A stretch of 64,000 nucleotides of DNA from Tomocerus qinae. Taxonomy: Eukaryota > Arthropoda > Collembola > Entomobryomorpha > Tomoceridae. Of the stretch, positions 22,931 through 34,096 are shown in pieces. The notes below the pieces were generated by a model. That model was not told the DNA's origin and made no database searches. It saw nothing but the letters and a program-made list of their open reading frames with translations. Both the position numbers and the translations under genes were made by a program. Position 1 is the stretch's first letter. Every line of letters begins with the position of its first letter. Where the stretch lies: positions 99,386,001-99,450,000 of the forward strand of contig CM034546.1 of NCBI GenBank assembly GCA_020055645.1. Reading direction: 5' to 3'.

Positions 22931-25631
22931 AACTATTGCCAAATTACAAAGACTTATTTTAACAACTGAAAGTATAGAATTTCTTTGCCAAATAATCTCA
23001 AAGAAGTGATTAAGTGAATTTCATGATCTTCAAAGCAACAACTAAAGATGAGACCTGGCTTTGCGTCAGTATAGTTCATATAAGGACTTAAACCCGCCTG
23101 CGTGACTAGTAGAAGTAGACTATAATAATATTTATTGTGCCTGTCTGTATAGGTACCATATTTGCTGTTCTATTATTTGGTATTTCTTGTTTAGCAGCTG
23201 TATAGTGGTGTAATAATGATGATATTGTTAAACTGAATAGAGGAAACATGTTAATCCAGCAACAGCAACTTCTAAAGGAAAAAAACTGTTGGTTTTTGCT
23301 CCTAGTTCTCTCATAGCAAGAAACTGGTTTTCCCATACCATTTGAATATTTGTCTACAGAATACTAAGCTAAAGCGTCAATGGCAGAATTGGCGTTTTTA
23401 TCAAAACAGCACCATGATACAATCTTCGTCATCAACACTGCACTTGCCACACATTTATGGTTACCAAGAAATACATACTTACTTTGGTAATTTTCGCATT
23501 TTTGCAAGCTTTACTACAAAACACGCACATTTACTCTCACTCTTTGCAAATAATACCTCCGTTGATTCGTCAATTAACGCATCATTGCAATTTTTGTTTA
23601 TGAATTTATTTATGATTCACATTTGCATATCGATATTCTCATTGATGTTCTCTTTAAAGAAAATCTATTTTTTTATTTACTTGTTTCTCAGTATGAATCA
23701 ATTCATGATTACTACGTAAAGCTTTGAAAATCGTTTCTACCTCCTCAAGTGGTTTAGTGGTTCATTCAAGGTTTATTGGGAATGCAAAATAACAAACCTA
23801 GTTACTTCCAACTTTCTCAGTGCTTTCGACTAAAAACATGCATACCTATACTTAGTACTTGTTTATTTACTACTACATGATATATACTTAGGTATGTCAT
23901 TTTGTTTGTAGAGCATTTACGGGGAAAACCTGGATTTAATTTCTGCATAAACTTACAAAACTATAAAATAGACCAAATACGGAAAATGTCAAACTTTTTT
24001 CAATGCCATTGATGAATAGAAGGAAAAGATATTTTTAGATATAATGTTCATTTCTCCTGCAGAGTTAGACATTTTAATAGTCAAATGCAATAAATTCTAT
24101 TGGATTTTGGAAGTGGCTATAATTGCATGTCGAATTACATGATGCATATGCGTCAATAATTGTGTCCGATAGCAAAAATGCTAAGTGCATATTAAGGATG
24201 TAAAAGTAGATATTCTATTCGAATCGAATACAGTTAGTTGTGTGGAGAAAAATTAATTTTTAGATGTTTGTATTTTTTTATTTACTACAAAATATATTCT
24301 TTATACCCATGCAATGATAAAATTTATATAGGGCCATGCTGAACAAACTGTGAGTTTCTTCCTTTCTATCATAGTATTGCAGAGCATATAGATGAATTAT
24401 GCTACTCATTACCAATTTTTATCCACTTACGCACTAAAAATATCTAAGAATTACGTGCGTAGTTTGAGGATTAAAGTTTAAAATAACAAAAAATAAAATA
24501 TGTCCATAAAAATTTGCTCATGCTTGGTATTTATAACAATATGGCATTTTGTTGATAATTTAAATGTAGTAAATATAGAGGAAGAGTTAAGCATAGTTCA
24601 TACAAAGTAATAACCTGTGGATGTGGAGTTGCGTTGTGGAGAAGGGAGTTGTGTTTGTGTTGAGAATGCAGTTGCATTGTGCAAGTGCAACTGATCCCGA
24701 GTGCGTCCGACTATTTGTATTTGTGTGTATGTGGAGAAGGCAGGCAGAGTCTCCACGAAGTAAAGTAACAACATCAACATCGCAACTTCCACAGGCAAGC
24801 AAAGCATTTGTTTACTCTTGCATTTATTGATTGAGAGAATGGGGAGGAGAGGATAGGAGTGATAAGCTTTCATGTACATTCCTGTTGACATCCTATACGG
24901 ACACCAAACGAGCCTCAGAGCTTCCACAAACCGTCGCTTCATTACTTTCCTACGTACACACTAAATGCGATTGCCCTCACATATTTCATATCACTGACAT
25001 TTCTCTGACGCGACTCTAGCTCCGTCCGTCCGTGCATTATTCCTTCTACGTGGCTCTACTACTCCCACACGCAACCTATCCATTTCTTTTCCCAGTCTAC
25101 TTTTGTAAAATAATTTTTCATCTTGAATATCAGAATTAGGTATTCATATAAACAAGAAATGCATTTTTTCCCATATCGCAGATACCTTTACATGGTTTTG
25201 TTTTACACTTCTTGTTTCTACATGCATTTTAATGTTTAGTAGGCTTAATGGAAAATGTAATGCTAATCAATTCAGACTCCGTATATATAAAATAAGATAA
25301 ATAGATAAGATTAATAAGAAAATTGACTGACTTGGGGTCGGGAAGTGAGATTGTTGTTCTAGTACACGAAATTAGTACATTCAAATTTCACCTACGTACC
25401 TATGCAAGTATATATAGACTAAACATTATATTATCATTACTTTTAGCATAAAATATGGGCAAGTGGGTATAACGTAATGTAAAGTATACAAGTAAAATAT
25501 TTACTGTGTCGCTCATAGAATGGTGAGATGTGTCTAAGATCCCAACTCGCACTGTCGCATGCTATTGTACTTTGCACTCATGTGTATAAACACCTTTTCG
25601 AGTGTTATAGCCGATTTTACTATATAGAATA
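22931..25631. other. 2.7-kb intergenic region, no gene recognised
   Basis: Upstream of the protease and left of the retrotransposon. Several short open frames exist on both strands, around 23342-23719 and 24587-25019. None shows a domain, splice structure or composition that supports a gene. The first few hundred bases presumably hold the protease promoter. Confidence 0.5.
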
Positions 25632-25636
25632 CCTGC

Positions 25637-26117
25637 TGTTGGGTGGGTTTATGAGCTACGTAGTTCAGAGGGACGACAGTCACCAGTACTTTTCGGGTGT
25701 CAACTAGGGCGTAAATCTAATCGACAGTTTTACTAGCTAAGGTGTAAGGTTAACTAGTGTTCACTTGAATATGCAACTAGGCAGGTCTCGGTACTTCCAG
25801 TTTTCGGGCTGGTCACGAACTTTGCTAGCTAGTATGCGTATATGTATTAATTAGGTGTGCACTAATTAATATGACTTGACGATAATCAGTAGTTAATACT
25901 AACTAAAAATAACTTTATTTTAGGGTAAGAACAAACTGACAATCAATTATGCTTCAATGCAGAGTACCATGCGTACGTCTGATCAGGAGTGAATTCGTTA
26001 TTCGACTGCACAAAAATGCTTGAATGATTCTAGAAGCTATTAATTTAGTATCTGCGCGCAGGCGCGTGATCATAAATAATACTCCTAGATAAAAACTTAC
26101 TGAGCGATGCTCAAACA
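25637..26117 (-). repeat. 3' LTR of the BEL/Pao element
   Basis: Left long terminal repeat, 481 bp, nearly identical to the right one. TSD CCTGC abuts it at 25632-25636. Contains the likely polyadenylation and transcription control sequences of the element; none were pinned down. Confidence 0.93.
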
Positions 26118-26202
26118 TACACCGCCCTTTGAAATACTAATTTCAACAAAAAATGACATAAATTTGATTTAGAATGCTTAAAAACATAAATAGTAATAAA
26201 TG

Positions 26203-29200
26203 CTAACTACTATAGTAACTATGAAGAGAAATGAAAATGTAAATAAGAAATGTTGTTTGCTGATTGCAAACGTTAGCCAAAACTTCACTTCTCGGTTTTG
26301 TCTCGTCCTGGTTTCCTCCCAGGTTCGTTGTCTTGGTTGATTTCATTTTGAAGAAACGGAATAAATACGCTGTGGCTCGATGAAGACGCAGCAGGCTAGG
26401 GAATTTTGTTAAGACTGTTCCTTCAAACGTGGTAAGATTTGTTATCATACCTTTCCTTCCTTCGGTCATAATTTTGCTTTCATCCTTGGCGTCTGAATGG
26501 GCTACGTAGTCCAAGTCGGAATTTTTGCTTGAAAATTCGGCTGACTGTAGCCACTCCAGACCATTCCACCATAATTGATGAACTTTCATTTCGGACGGGT
26601 TGATTCCACGGGAAACACAATCCGCCAGGCTCACTTCTCCTTTTGCATATTTCCATTTATTAGCGATGGACCTCTCTTGAATTTTCGCCACTCGGTTGGC
26701 AACAAATATCTTCCTTCGGTGAGAGGAAGATTGAATCCACGCTAAAACAATACTAGAGTCACACCAGTAATTAAAACCTTTTATTGGCACTAGTGATGAA
26801 TTCTTGATAGTCTCCATCAAGTCGTAGAGAAATTTGGCACCGCACAGTTCAATTCGGGCCAAGGAGACAAATTTGATTGGTGCAACCTTCGTCTTGGCTG
26901 CTACTAGTCGAACTACTTCATTCTTATTTTGAGAACAAAAATATACACAAGGTGCATATGCTTTGCTGTCGGCACTTGAGAGGCTGACATCATTGTAAAA
27001 ATTCTTCAGAATGTTTTCTGAAACTTTGGACGTCGTCGTCCACATTTCATTTGGAGAAATGTCCATTTTCTCCATTGCAAGTTGCTGTAGACATTTTACT
27101 GCGAGGCAAGATGCTGCAGCTGTTCCAAATGTTGTTGATAGTTTGAATTCTTGAATAAAGTCGTCTGGTGACTTCCTCCATAATATTCGTTGATGATCCA
27201 AGTCGTCAGATATCAAACAAACTTCTGTGATTATGCTTCGTGGTTTATATACAGCACGGCACGGTATACAACACACATTTTCTTTCTTCTCAATTTCCAC
27301 TGAGGGAACAATTTCCATATGATTTAGTTGTAAATATTCATTGAGTACCTGACTATACTCTGTAACTTTCTCTGGATGATTGACACGAGATCTTTCATCC
27401 TCTGCTTGACGTCGGGCAGTTTGCTTCTTGCTTTCTCCAATTGGCATGGAGTTCTTAACTGGAAGGTTGACAAGAAATCTTCCATCGGGCTCTCGTTCAT
27501 GAGTCTCCTGAAGGTTCTGTTCGCATTCTTGTTCCTCCACAGTCACTGTTGTCATGATTGACTTTTCTTCTAATTTCGGTAAAGTAGAATCAACTTCACA
27601 ACTGACATGGTTAGTGAACAACTGTTGACTACTTACGTTTGCTTTAAGCGGACCACCGAGTATCCATCCCAAGAAGGTGTCTCTTGCTGTGGGCGTACCA
27701 GGAGGGCCTTTTCTCATCTTGCAGAGTACAAGATCATCGTAGATGTCACGGCCAAGCAAAATGTCAATTTTGCCTGGTTTGTAGAACTCAGGATCGGCCA
27801 GAAACAATTTTTCTATATGGTGCCAAGTCTTGGGTTCCACTGGATGCGAGGGTAGATCGCCTGTTATTTTTTCTTTAATGTGAGTTTCCAAGTTGAAACT
27901 CTGATACTTGTCGTAGTATGAGGTGAATTCAATCTGGATAGACTGAGTTGACTGTCCAGCATCGATACCACCAACTCCATAGACCTTCGTCTTTTTCTTA
28001 TTTCGCTTGAGTCCTAGTCTTTTTGCACAACTGTTAGTGACAAAACTTCCTTGCGACCCACAATCCAATAAGGCTCTGCAATGTTGATACTGATTTCTTG
28101 AGTCTTTCACACAGATGACAACTGTTGAAAGAAGAACTTGAGAACTTTCTCTTGAGTTAGAGAAATGATTAGCAAATGATGATGTCAGCTGGGTGACGTC
28201 ATCCATTTCATTTTCCGATTCAGACTTCTGCTGGGAAGGCTGTTCAGTTTTCTTTTTAAACTTCTGATTTTCATGTAGGTACGTATTGTGTCTCTGCTGA
28301 CACGCTTTGCAATTCATAGGTGATGGACAATCTTGCGCTTGATGATCCTTTGACTTTATACAATTAAAACAAAGATTAGCATTACTTACTACAGCTTTGC
28401 GATCGTCGACAGATAATTCACGGAATTTACTGCACTGATACAAGAAGTGATTTCCTCCACAAGCTGCACAAGATTTATCGCAATCATCACTGGCACTGTA
28501 ATTCACATTTTTCTGTTCATAACTTGAACTCTTGAGATTATTACTTATCTTCGGCTTGATACCTCCCGCTGCGGTTGCTCTAGCTTGGGCAAGTATAAAT
28601 TCAGTAAATTTTTGAATGGCTGGGACTTCGTCGGAGGCAAGCTGCTTTTCCCAATCCACTCTAGTTTCTTGATCCAGCTTTCTACACATCATGTGAATGA
28701 TCACTGAATCCCACTTTTGCTCAGGGGTCAATTTTAGAACATCTAGTGCACGGTTGCACTCATTCGTTGCGTCGCTGATCTTCCTCAGCTGCACAAAGTT
28801 TCCTTGTCCAACGTTGGACAGTGCACTTATTCGGTCAAAGTGGGATCGAATAATGTCACGTTTGATTTCATATCTTTCTTTCAAGGTTATCCAAGCTTGG
28901 TCATAATTTAAATCCGTAACAGGAATGTCTCTTAATAATAAAGCTGGCTCACCCTGTAGTAATCCTTTGAGATACTGCATCTTTTGGGATCCAGACAACT
29001 TCATATTATTGTGAATAGATGACACAAACAAGTCTTGAAAATACAGCCAATCTTGAGTATCTCCTTTGAACGGAGGGATCTCCAATTTCGGCAACTTAAC
29101 TTCGGCTCCTGTGGAGGGAGCTCCAGTTCCTCCTCCTGCTGGGGAGTAGGTATGCTTCAGGATGGCTAATTTTATTATAGCCTTACTTATTTTATCTTCT

Positions 29201-29430
29201 AGGACGACAAGTTGGGCACTTTCGGCGAGAAATTCGGCGTCATTTGTGGCAACTGAGCTGGCTCTCTTGACGAGCGCAGCATATTCTGCTTCTACTTTAA
29301 GTAGTTTACCTTCTTGAATGTTTATTTCAGGAAGCGGGGGTGGATTGGTGACGTCGTAGGCGGCGACGACCAACTCCAGGCGAGTGATGGTTAGTGACAG
29401 GGCACGGCGATCACTCTTGACTAAATCCAT
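26203..29430 (-). CDS. Gag-protease-remnant Pol polyprotein of BEL/Pao, 1075 aa
   Basis: A single open frame. Residues about 60-290 are the Gag domain typical of Pao elements (LPKLEIPPFKGD, LKGLLQGEPALLL). Zinc knuckles follow (about 317-380: CAACGGNHFLYQC, CFNCIKSKDHQAQDC). An aspartyl protease has LLDCGSQGSF near 452 and ILLGRDIYDD. The Pol part is cut: AVYKPRSI near 730 jumps to DDLDHQRILWRKSP, so the reverse transcriptase palm with its YVDD-type motif is gone. Part of the RNase H-like region remains (YWCDSSIVLAWI near 892). The integrase is lost after HRATAYLF. The frame stays open across the deletions. Gag and protease look intact, so particles might form, but copying would need enzymes from another element. 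Confidence 0.9.
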   Translation of the reverse strand: MDLVKSDRRALSLTITRLELVVAAYDVTNPPPLPEINIQEGKLLKVEAEYAALVKRASSVATNDAEFLAESAQLVVLEDKISKAIIKLAILKHTYSPAGGGTGAPSTGAEVKLPKLEIPPFKGDTQDWLYFQDLFVSSIHNNMKLSGSQKMQYLKGLLQGEPALLLRDIPVTDLNYDQAWITLKERYEIKRDIIRSHFDRISALSNVGQGNFVQLRKISDATNECNRALDVLKLTPEQKWDSVIIHMMCRKLDQETRVDWEKQLASDEVPAIQKFTEFILAQARATAAGGIKPKISNNLKSSSYEQKNVNYSASDDCDKSCAACGGNHFLYQCSKFRELSVDDRKAVVSNANLCFNCIKSKDHQAQDCPSPMNCKACQQRHNTYLHENQKFKKKTEQPSQQKSESENEMDDVTQLTSSFANHFSNSRESSQVLLSTVVICVKDSRNQYQHCRALLDCGSQGSFVTNSCAKRLGLKRNKKKTKVYGVGGIDAGQSTQSIQIEFTSYYDKYQSFNLETHIKEKITGDLPSHPVEPKTWHHIEKLFLADPEFYKPGKIDILLGRDIYDDLVLCKMRKGPPGTPTARDTFLGWILGGPLKANVSSQQLFTNHVSCEVDSTLPKLEEKSIMTTVTVEEQECEQNLQETHEREPDGRFLVNLPVKNSMPIGESKKQTARRQAEDERSRVNHPEKVTEYSQVLNEYLQLNHMEIVPSVEIEKKENVCCIPCRAVYKPRSIITEVCLISDDLDHQRILWRKSPDDFIQEFKLSTTFGTAAASCLAVKCLQQLAMEKMDISPNEMWTTTSKVSENILKNFYNDVSLSSADSKAYAPCVYFCSQNKNEVVRLVAAKTKVAPIKFVSLARIELCGAKFLYDLMETIKNSSLVPIKGFNYWCDSSIVLAWIQSSSHRRKIFVANRVAKIQERSIANKWKYAKGEVSLADCVSRGINPSEMKVHQLWWNGLEWLQSAEFSSKNSDLDYVAHSDAKDESKIMTEGRKGMITNLTTFEGTVLTKFPSLLRLHRATAYLFRFFKMKSTKTTNLGGNQDETKPRSEVLANVCNQQTTFLIYIFISLHSYYSS

Positions 29431-29603
29431 TTTGAATAACTTGCTTGTTATTTAATGGCAATTTAAAAACTTCTTACAATTCTTGAGATGACTGACGATC
29501 CAACGTAGAAACTCCACTCGAAGTATGTTCACGAATAACTGATGAACGACGGAATCTAAGATGTCCAATCTTCACCAAATATCCGTGGCTCGTAAGGACC
29601 AAA

Positions 29604-30084
29604 TGGTGGGTGGGTTTATGAGCTACGTAGTTCAGAGGGACGACAGTCACCAGTACTTTTCGGGTGTCAACTAGGGCGTAAATCTAATCGACAGTTTTAC
29701 TAGCTAAGGTGTAAGGTTAACTAGTGTTCACTTGAATATGCAACTAGGCAGGTCTCGGTACTTCCAGTTTTCGGGCTGGTCACGAACTTTGCTAGCTAGT
29801 ATGCGTATATGTATTAATTAGGTGTGCACTAATTAATATGACTTGACGATAATCAGTAGTTAATACTAACTAAAAATAACTTTATTTTAGGGTAAGAACA
29901 AACTGACAATCAATTATGCTTCAATGCAGAGTACCATGCGTACGTCTGATCAGGAGTGAATTCGTTATTCGACTGCACAAAAATGCTTGAATGATTCTAG
30001 AAGCTATTAATTTAGTATCTGCGCGCAGGCGCGTGATCATAAATAATACTCCTAGATAAAAACTTACTGAGCGATGCTCAAACA
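29604..30084 (-). repeat. 5' LTR of the BEL/Pao element
   Basis: Right long terminal repeat, 481 bp, carrying the element promoter by position. TSD CCTGC follows at 30085-30089. Confidence 0.93.
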
Positions 30085-30089
30085 CCTGC

Positions 30090-30623
30090 AGACCTCAATT
30101 TATCTTGGAATCTCCAGAGTTCACTCTAAGAACGTTTCTCCCATGGGATTCGAGCAGTGGAGGAATTTGTGAAGTTTTGTATTTGAATAGATATTTTAAT
30201 TTTAGTGTGTCTTCAATCTGAACTCTCGACCTATTTTGATAGCAATCCACAAGGTTATACACTTTATAAGGTTCCTTGCTCCTTGATCCACACTAATCAA
30301 CAGGCCAGTAAATGGGGATTTGCTATGGGGATTTATTATAATTAACTGTAGGTAATGTTTCTTTATGTAGATTCCAAGAACACAAAATCGACGGCATACG
30401 GAAGATTAGAAGTACAAGAAAAGAGATATACGCACAATTACAGGACAATATGTGACAAATACTATACTTGTGTACTATACTGGTAATGTATTCCTTACAA
30501 TTGGTTTAAATGATGAAAAGCTTGAATTCATTAAAATCCCTGCTACCTTTGCTAATCGTCTGTAAATGCAGAAAGTTTACAGCTAACTCATTATTTTGGC
30601 CATTCTCTGTAACATAATCAAAT
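30090..30623. other. Upstream region of the unrecognised basic-protein gene
   Basis: Non-coding between the retrotransposon and the ATG at 30624. Presumed promoter and 5' UTR; no element could be assigned. Confidence 0.35.
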
Positions 30624-32516
30624 ATGGATAAACCGGATAAACCAAAAAAAGCAAAATCTAAGGTCAAGAAAAATAGAAAGTCGAGGACTTCTGAAATACC
30701 AAGCACGGTTGTATTAGTACCCGAACAATCTTTGAACACAATCTATAATACACCCCCTAGTATAAGTGAATTCAATTTTAACACAGAAACAAACAGAGCT
30801 AGTTTTGATGTAGTAGAGGATGTTTTCGGAAAAATGATTGCTGGAAAAATACAGGAAAACAACACATCTACGAGGAAGCAGAATTTGATGGATAGACTAG
30901 GGAGTATGTAACAACCAATAGTGTTTTCATCATTTTCTGAAATAATCATTTAGGCTAAACTTATTTAATCATATTATATTATTTATTCTGATCAGAAAAA
31001 ATTGCAATTCTGTTTTGTTTTGCAATTCTGTTTTGTAACAGTCAAGGAAATACCCAAAGCTGAGAAGCCCATCAACAAGGCCGTGTCTGATACGTCCTTT
31101 TTTCAACCAAGAGAATCATTTTATTCTATGACTTCGGAACAATCGCAACCTTCGAAAAATGTCACCTTCGCCTTGGATTCTGCTACAAACAAAATATACG
31201 AAGTTGAATTGAAAGATGTCGACCACCCTACGGTAAATCTGTCCAATCTCTATTGCCATTGTCTTTAATGAAATTGTGAGATTACCTATATTAACCTTAC
31301 AGTATGATTTTATATCTTGTTGAAGTATAATCCACCGCTGGGATCTTATGAATTCTATAAAGTATACGATCGTTACTTAAGCCTTTTGGAGGAAGTAAGG
31401 GGAATTTGTCAATATTTTTTGGCATTTTATTAACTAAATTGGATTTTAAGACACTAATGATACTTCTTCTGAATTTCTAGTTTAAAAAACGAGAAAGGAC
31501 AGTCCAGTACGAAGGCTTAACGCACATTTGGCAGCAGAAAATTAAAGCTGAACTTTTAAATCGATTTCGCTGGCCACCTAAAATAATGGTATTTCGATTT
31601 TCGAATATTTGTTCAGTATACATTTTCCGATGGTTAAGTAATTCATCGGGCTTGATTTGCACATTCATTGATTTTAGGCTGATGTATTCTGGGGTTACGG
31701 ATACTATAGGGATTACTGTCCATTAGAAGCACGGGTAAATCTTAATATTTCGAAAAGGATAAGGAAATCTCTGGAGACTTTACTTACTGGACATCGTAAG
31801 ATTGTTTGAATGATGAGAATTTGTTAACCTAAGGAATCAAAATTAAGAAAATAATTTGTATATCTGTTTTCTTCCAAGAAAGTCACCAGCATAGTAATTC
31901 TCATAATTTTCATCATCGGCATCGACAAGCCTCTGAATTTGACTTTGATCAAATGAAAGTTAAAATATTGCAAAAACTACAGTCACGTGTGGCTGACGAC
32001 GACTGGTTTCTCCTACATCCTGATGTTTCCAAAAGCGAGAAAGACCATGAACATCATCACCATCATCATGGAATGCAAGTTATGGAACATGAAAAAGTGA
32101 AAAGGAAAAGATCCAGCAGTAAAGGCGGGAAAAACAAACTCGAAGATATCACGGATGTGGGGCAAGCATCTATGACCAGCGTTGTTCCCGAACGGTCAAC
32201 TGAAGACTACGGAAATGAAGCAAGTTCAGGCAGACGAAATACGGCTGTAAATACTGTAGCTAAGAAGAAGAAACATCGGAAAAGTCAGCGGATATCCGAC
32301 CTTACCAAAGAGTCGGCATTATTTACACCTAAAAGAGAGTCCATAGATAATCTATTCTCAGGACCCTCAACTATTTCAAATGACATGAGACATTCTCCTA
32401 CCTACTCTTGGCACTCATCCCAACCGACGGACACCACCTTGGATATCTCTGATATCCCTTCATTTAAAGATGCTTCTAGAAAGGGCAAGAAAAAGAAAAA
32501 TGCCAAAGGAAAATAG
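30624..32516 (+). CDS. Uncharacterised basic, His-rich protein, 467 aa
   Basis: Six exons: 30624-30903, 31042-31232, 31326-31394, 31481-31588, 31678-31795 and 31879-32516; all GT-AG, phases consistent. I do not recognise the family. The N-terminus is very Lys-rich (KPKKAKSKVKKNRKSR). The middle, encoded by four short exons, looks like the conserved part: YNPPLGSYEFYKVYDRYLSL, then GLTHIWQQKIKAEL and DVFWGYGYYRDYCPLEAR. The C-terminal third is low-complexity, with two His clusters (HSNSHNFHHRHR and a run of six His), Ser/Lys-rich segments, and a Lys-rich end (RKGKKKKNAKGK). No signal peptide or membrane segment. A polyadenylation-like AATAAAG occurs near 32848. The many short exons in frame argue for a real host gene. 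Confidence 0.8.
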
Positions 32517-34096
32517 TCAAAAACCATTGATGAAGAAATGTCCACATAACAGGTAACAGAATTGGTAATACATTTCATTCTTTCCGAAGAAGATATTGGT
32601 CAACCATCTTAACCAATAAGACAAAATGATAGACCTATTTTTAAACAAAGGTACTAAAGACAAGACACGAAAGTAAGGTTCAACGAGATAGCTGTCCTCC
32701 TCATGCGGAATAAACATCATTTCTTTCTGTTCAAACTAAAGTTGAATATAAGTCTCCATTTGCATTTCTGCAGAAGAACAACATTTTATGTACTACCAAC
32801 TTTGTACAGTTTGTAAGAACTTTTACGAATGTGTTTTTGTCGGCAAAATAAAGTTGCCACATTTTTTTAAACTTGTATCCCCTCTCAGAATATTCATACT
32901 TAAGCTGGACTCCTTTTCAAAATGTAAAACACAAATTCCAAGCAAAAAATAATTTCACTTTCTTAACTATGTCCACTAAGGACAGTTAATTTTCAACCTC
33001 AAGGAAGTTAATTTCGACTCGCCTTATGAATCTGATTTTAGAGGTACGATTGGTAGGAATCGGTAAAAAATTTCAGCAAGAGGATTTTTGTTATGTACTG
33101 ATTTGAGTACTCAGTACTCTTATAATGCCCATCACAATCCCTCCTTAGGGACATTATGCTGTACGCATTTGTATACAAAATTCTGTAATACCCTTTACAA
33201 TCTCATTCTTAGGCATGTCTGGATTGAAAATAAAAAATGCCCATTTTATAGTAACATTTTCAGCCACGAGATTATATATAGTGCACTAGTGCATAGAAAT
33301 TATGACGAATAAGGTAAGTCTGTACTGGCCAGACAATGCAGGGCGGAATCACCAACAGCGTGAAAAAGTAACTTAGCGTGGTCGCTTGTTTGTTAGACCA
33401 ATAATATAATGTTGATACTAATGCACTGCTGTCATCTTCAGTACACTTGCACTCACGTCACATTCTTTGTCAGTTTTAGCAAGGATTTTGTGCTGCAGAA
33501 ACAGCTTCCAACTCTTTAGACCTTCTATTCTCCCTCCTCCTCTGTTTGTTCCGCTCTGCTCCAACTGTGTATGTTCTGTGAGACTAGACTTCTGCTTCTG
33601 CCCTGCTTGTGTTCATGTAACATGTACAGCCACATAACAAGCTCAACTAAACTTGTATCATGTAGAGCAACTTGTCTAGCCACGCAAATATTTACTGCTT
33701 ATTTTATTGTACTAGTGTATCTATTTCGATAGTGAGTATGTGGTTAAACATGGTTTCACTAACTGGTTAAACCAACAGTAACTATATTTAAGGGCACATA
33801 TAAAATTGAAAACTGACCAAACGTGCAAACATACATACACAAAAGTTTGATATGGTTTGAAAATTTGCCTATCAGTAATGTACATAAAGCCTTATAAAGA
33901 GGACACAAATGAAGATATCAAAAGGCAGTTCTAGTAGACATGCTAATAATGTGGTTCTATATTTTATGTTTAATCTTTTATTCCTACTTAACATAACGTT
34001 AATCATATCAGCCAGTAATACTAGAATAGGCAGTGCTAATTACTGTGGTTTTAAATGTGTATAGAAATACATGACAATTATTTTCGTTTAGCCCAT
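32517..34096. other. 1.6-kb intergenic region
   Basis: Between the 3' ends of the basic-protein gene and the first TRPA gene, which converge. No further gene or clear repeat was seen. Confidence 0.5.

Larger units (their letters stand above)
25637..30084 (-). mobile_element. BEL/Pao LTR retrotransposon, internally deleted
   Basis: LTRs of 481 bp at both ends, starting TG and ending CA, flanked by 5-bp direct repeats CCTGC (25632-25636 and 30085-30089). By eye the LTRs differ at one base only (third position), so insertion is recent. In element sense, the 5' LTR is the right one. A likely primer binding site begins right after it (TGG at 29601-29603, reading leftward), and a purine-rich tract (AAAGGGCGG) lies just before the 3' LTR near 26122-26131. 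The body is only about 3.5 kb because parts of pol are missing. Confidence 0.93.

Noticed and set aside
24587..25019. Overlapping open frames of 60-115 codons on both strands
   Set aside because: No domain, signal peptide or splice structure, and mutually overlapping frames; likely chance in a GC-richer patch.
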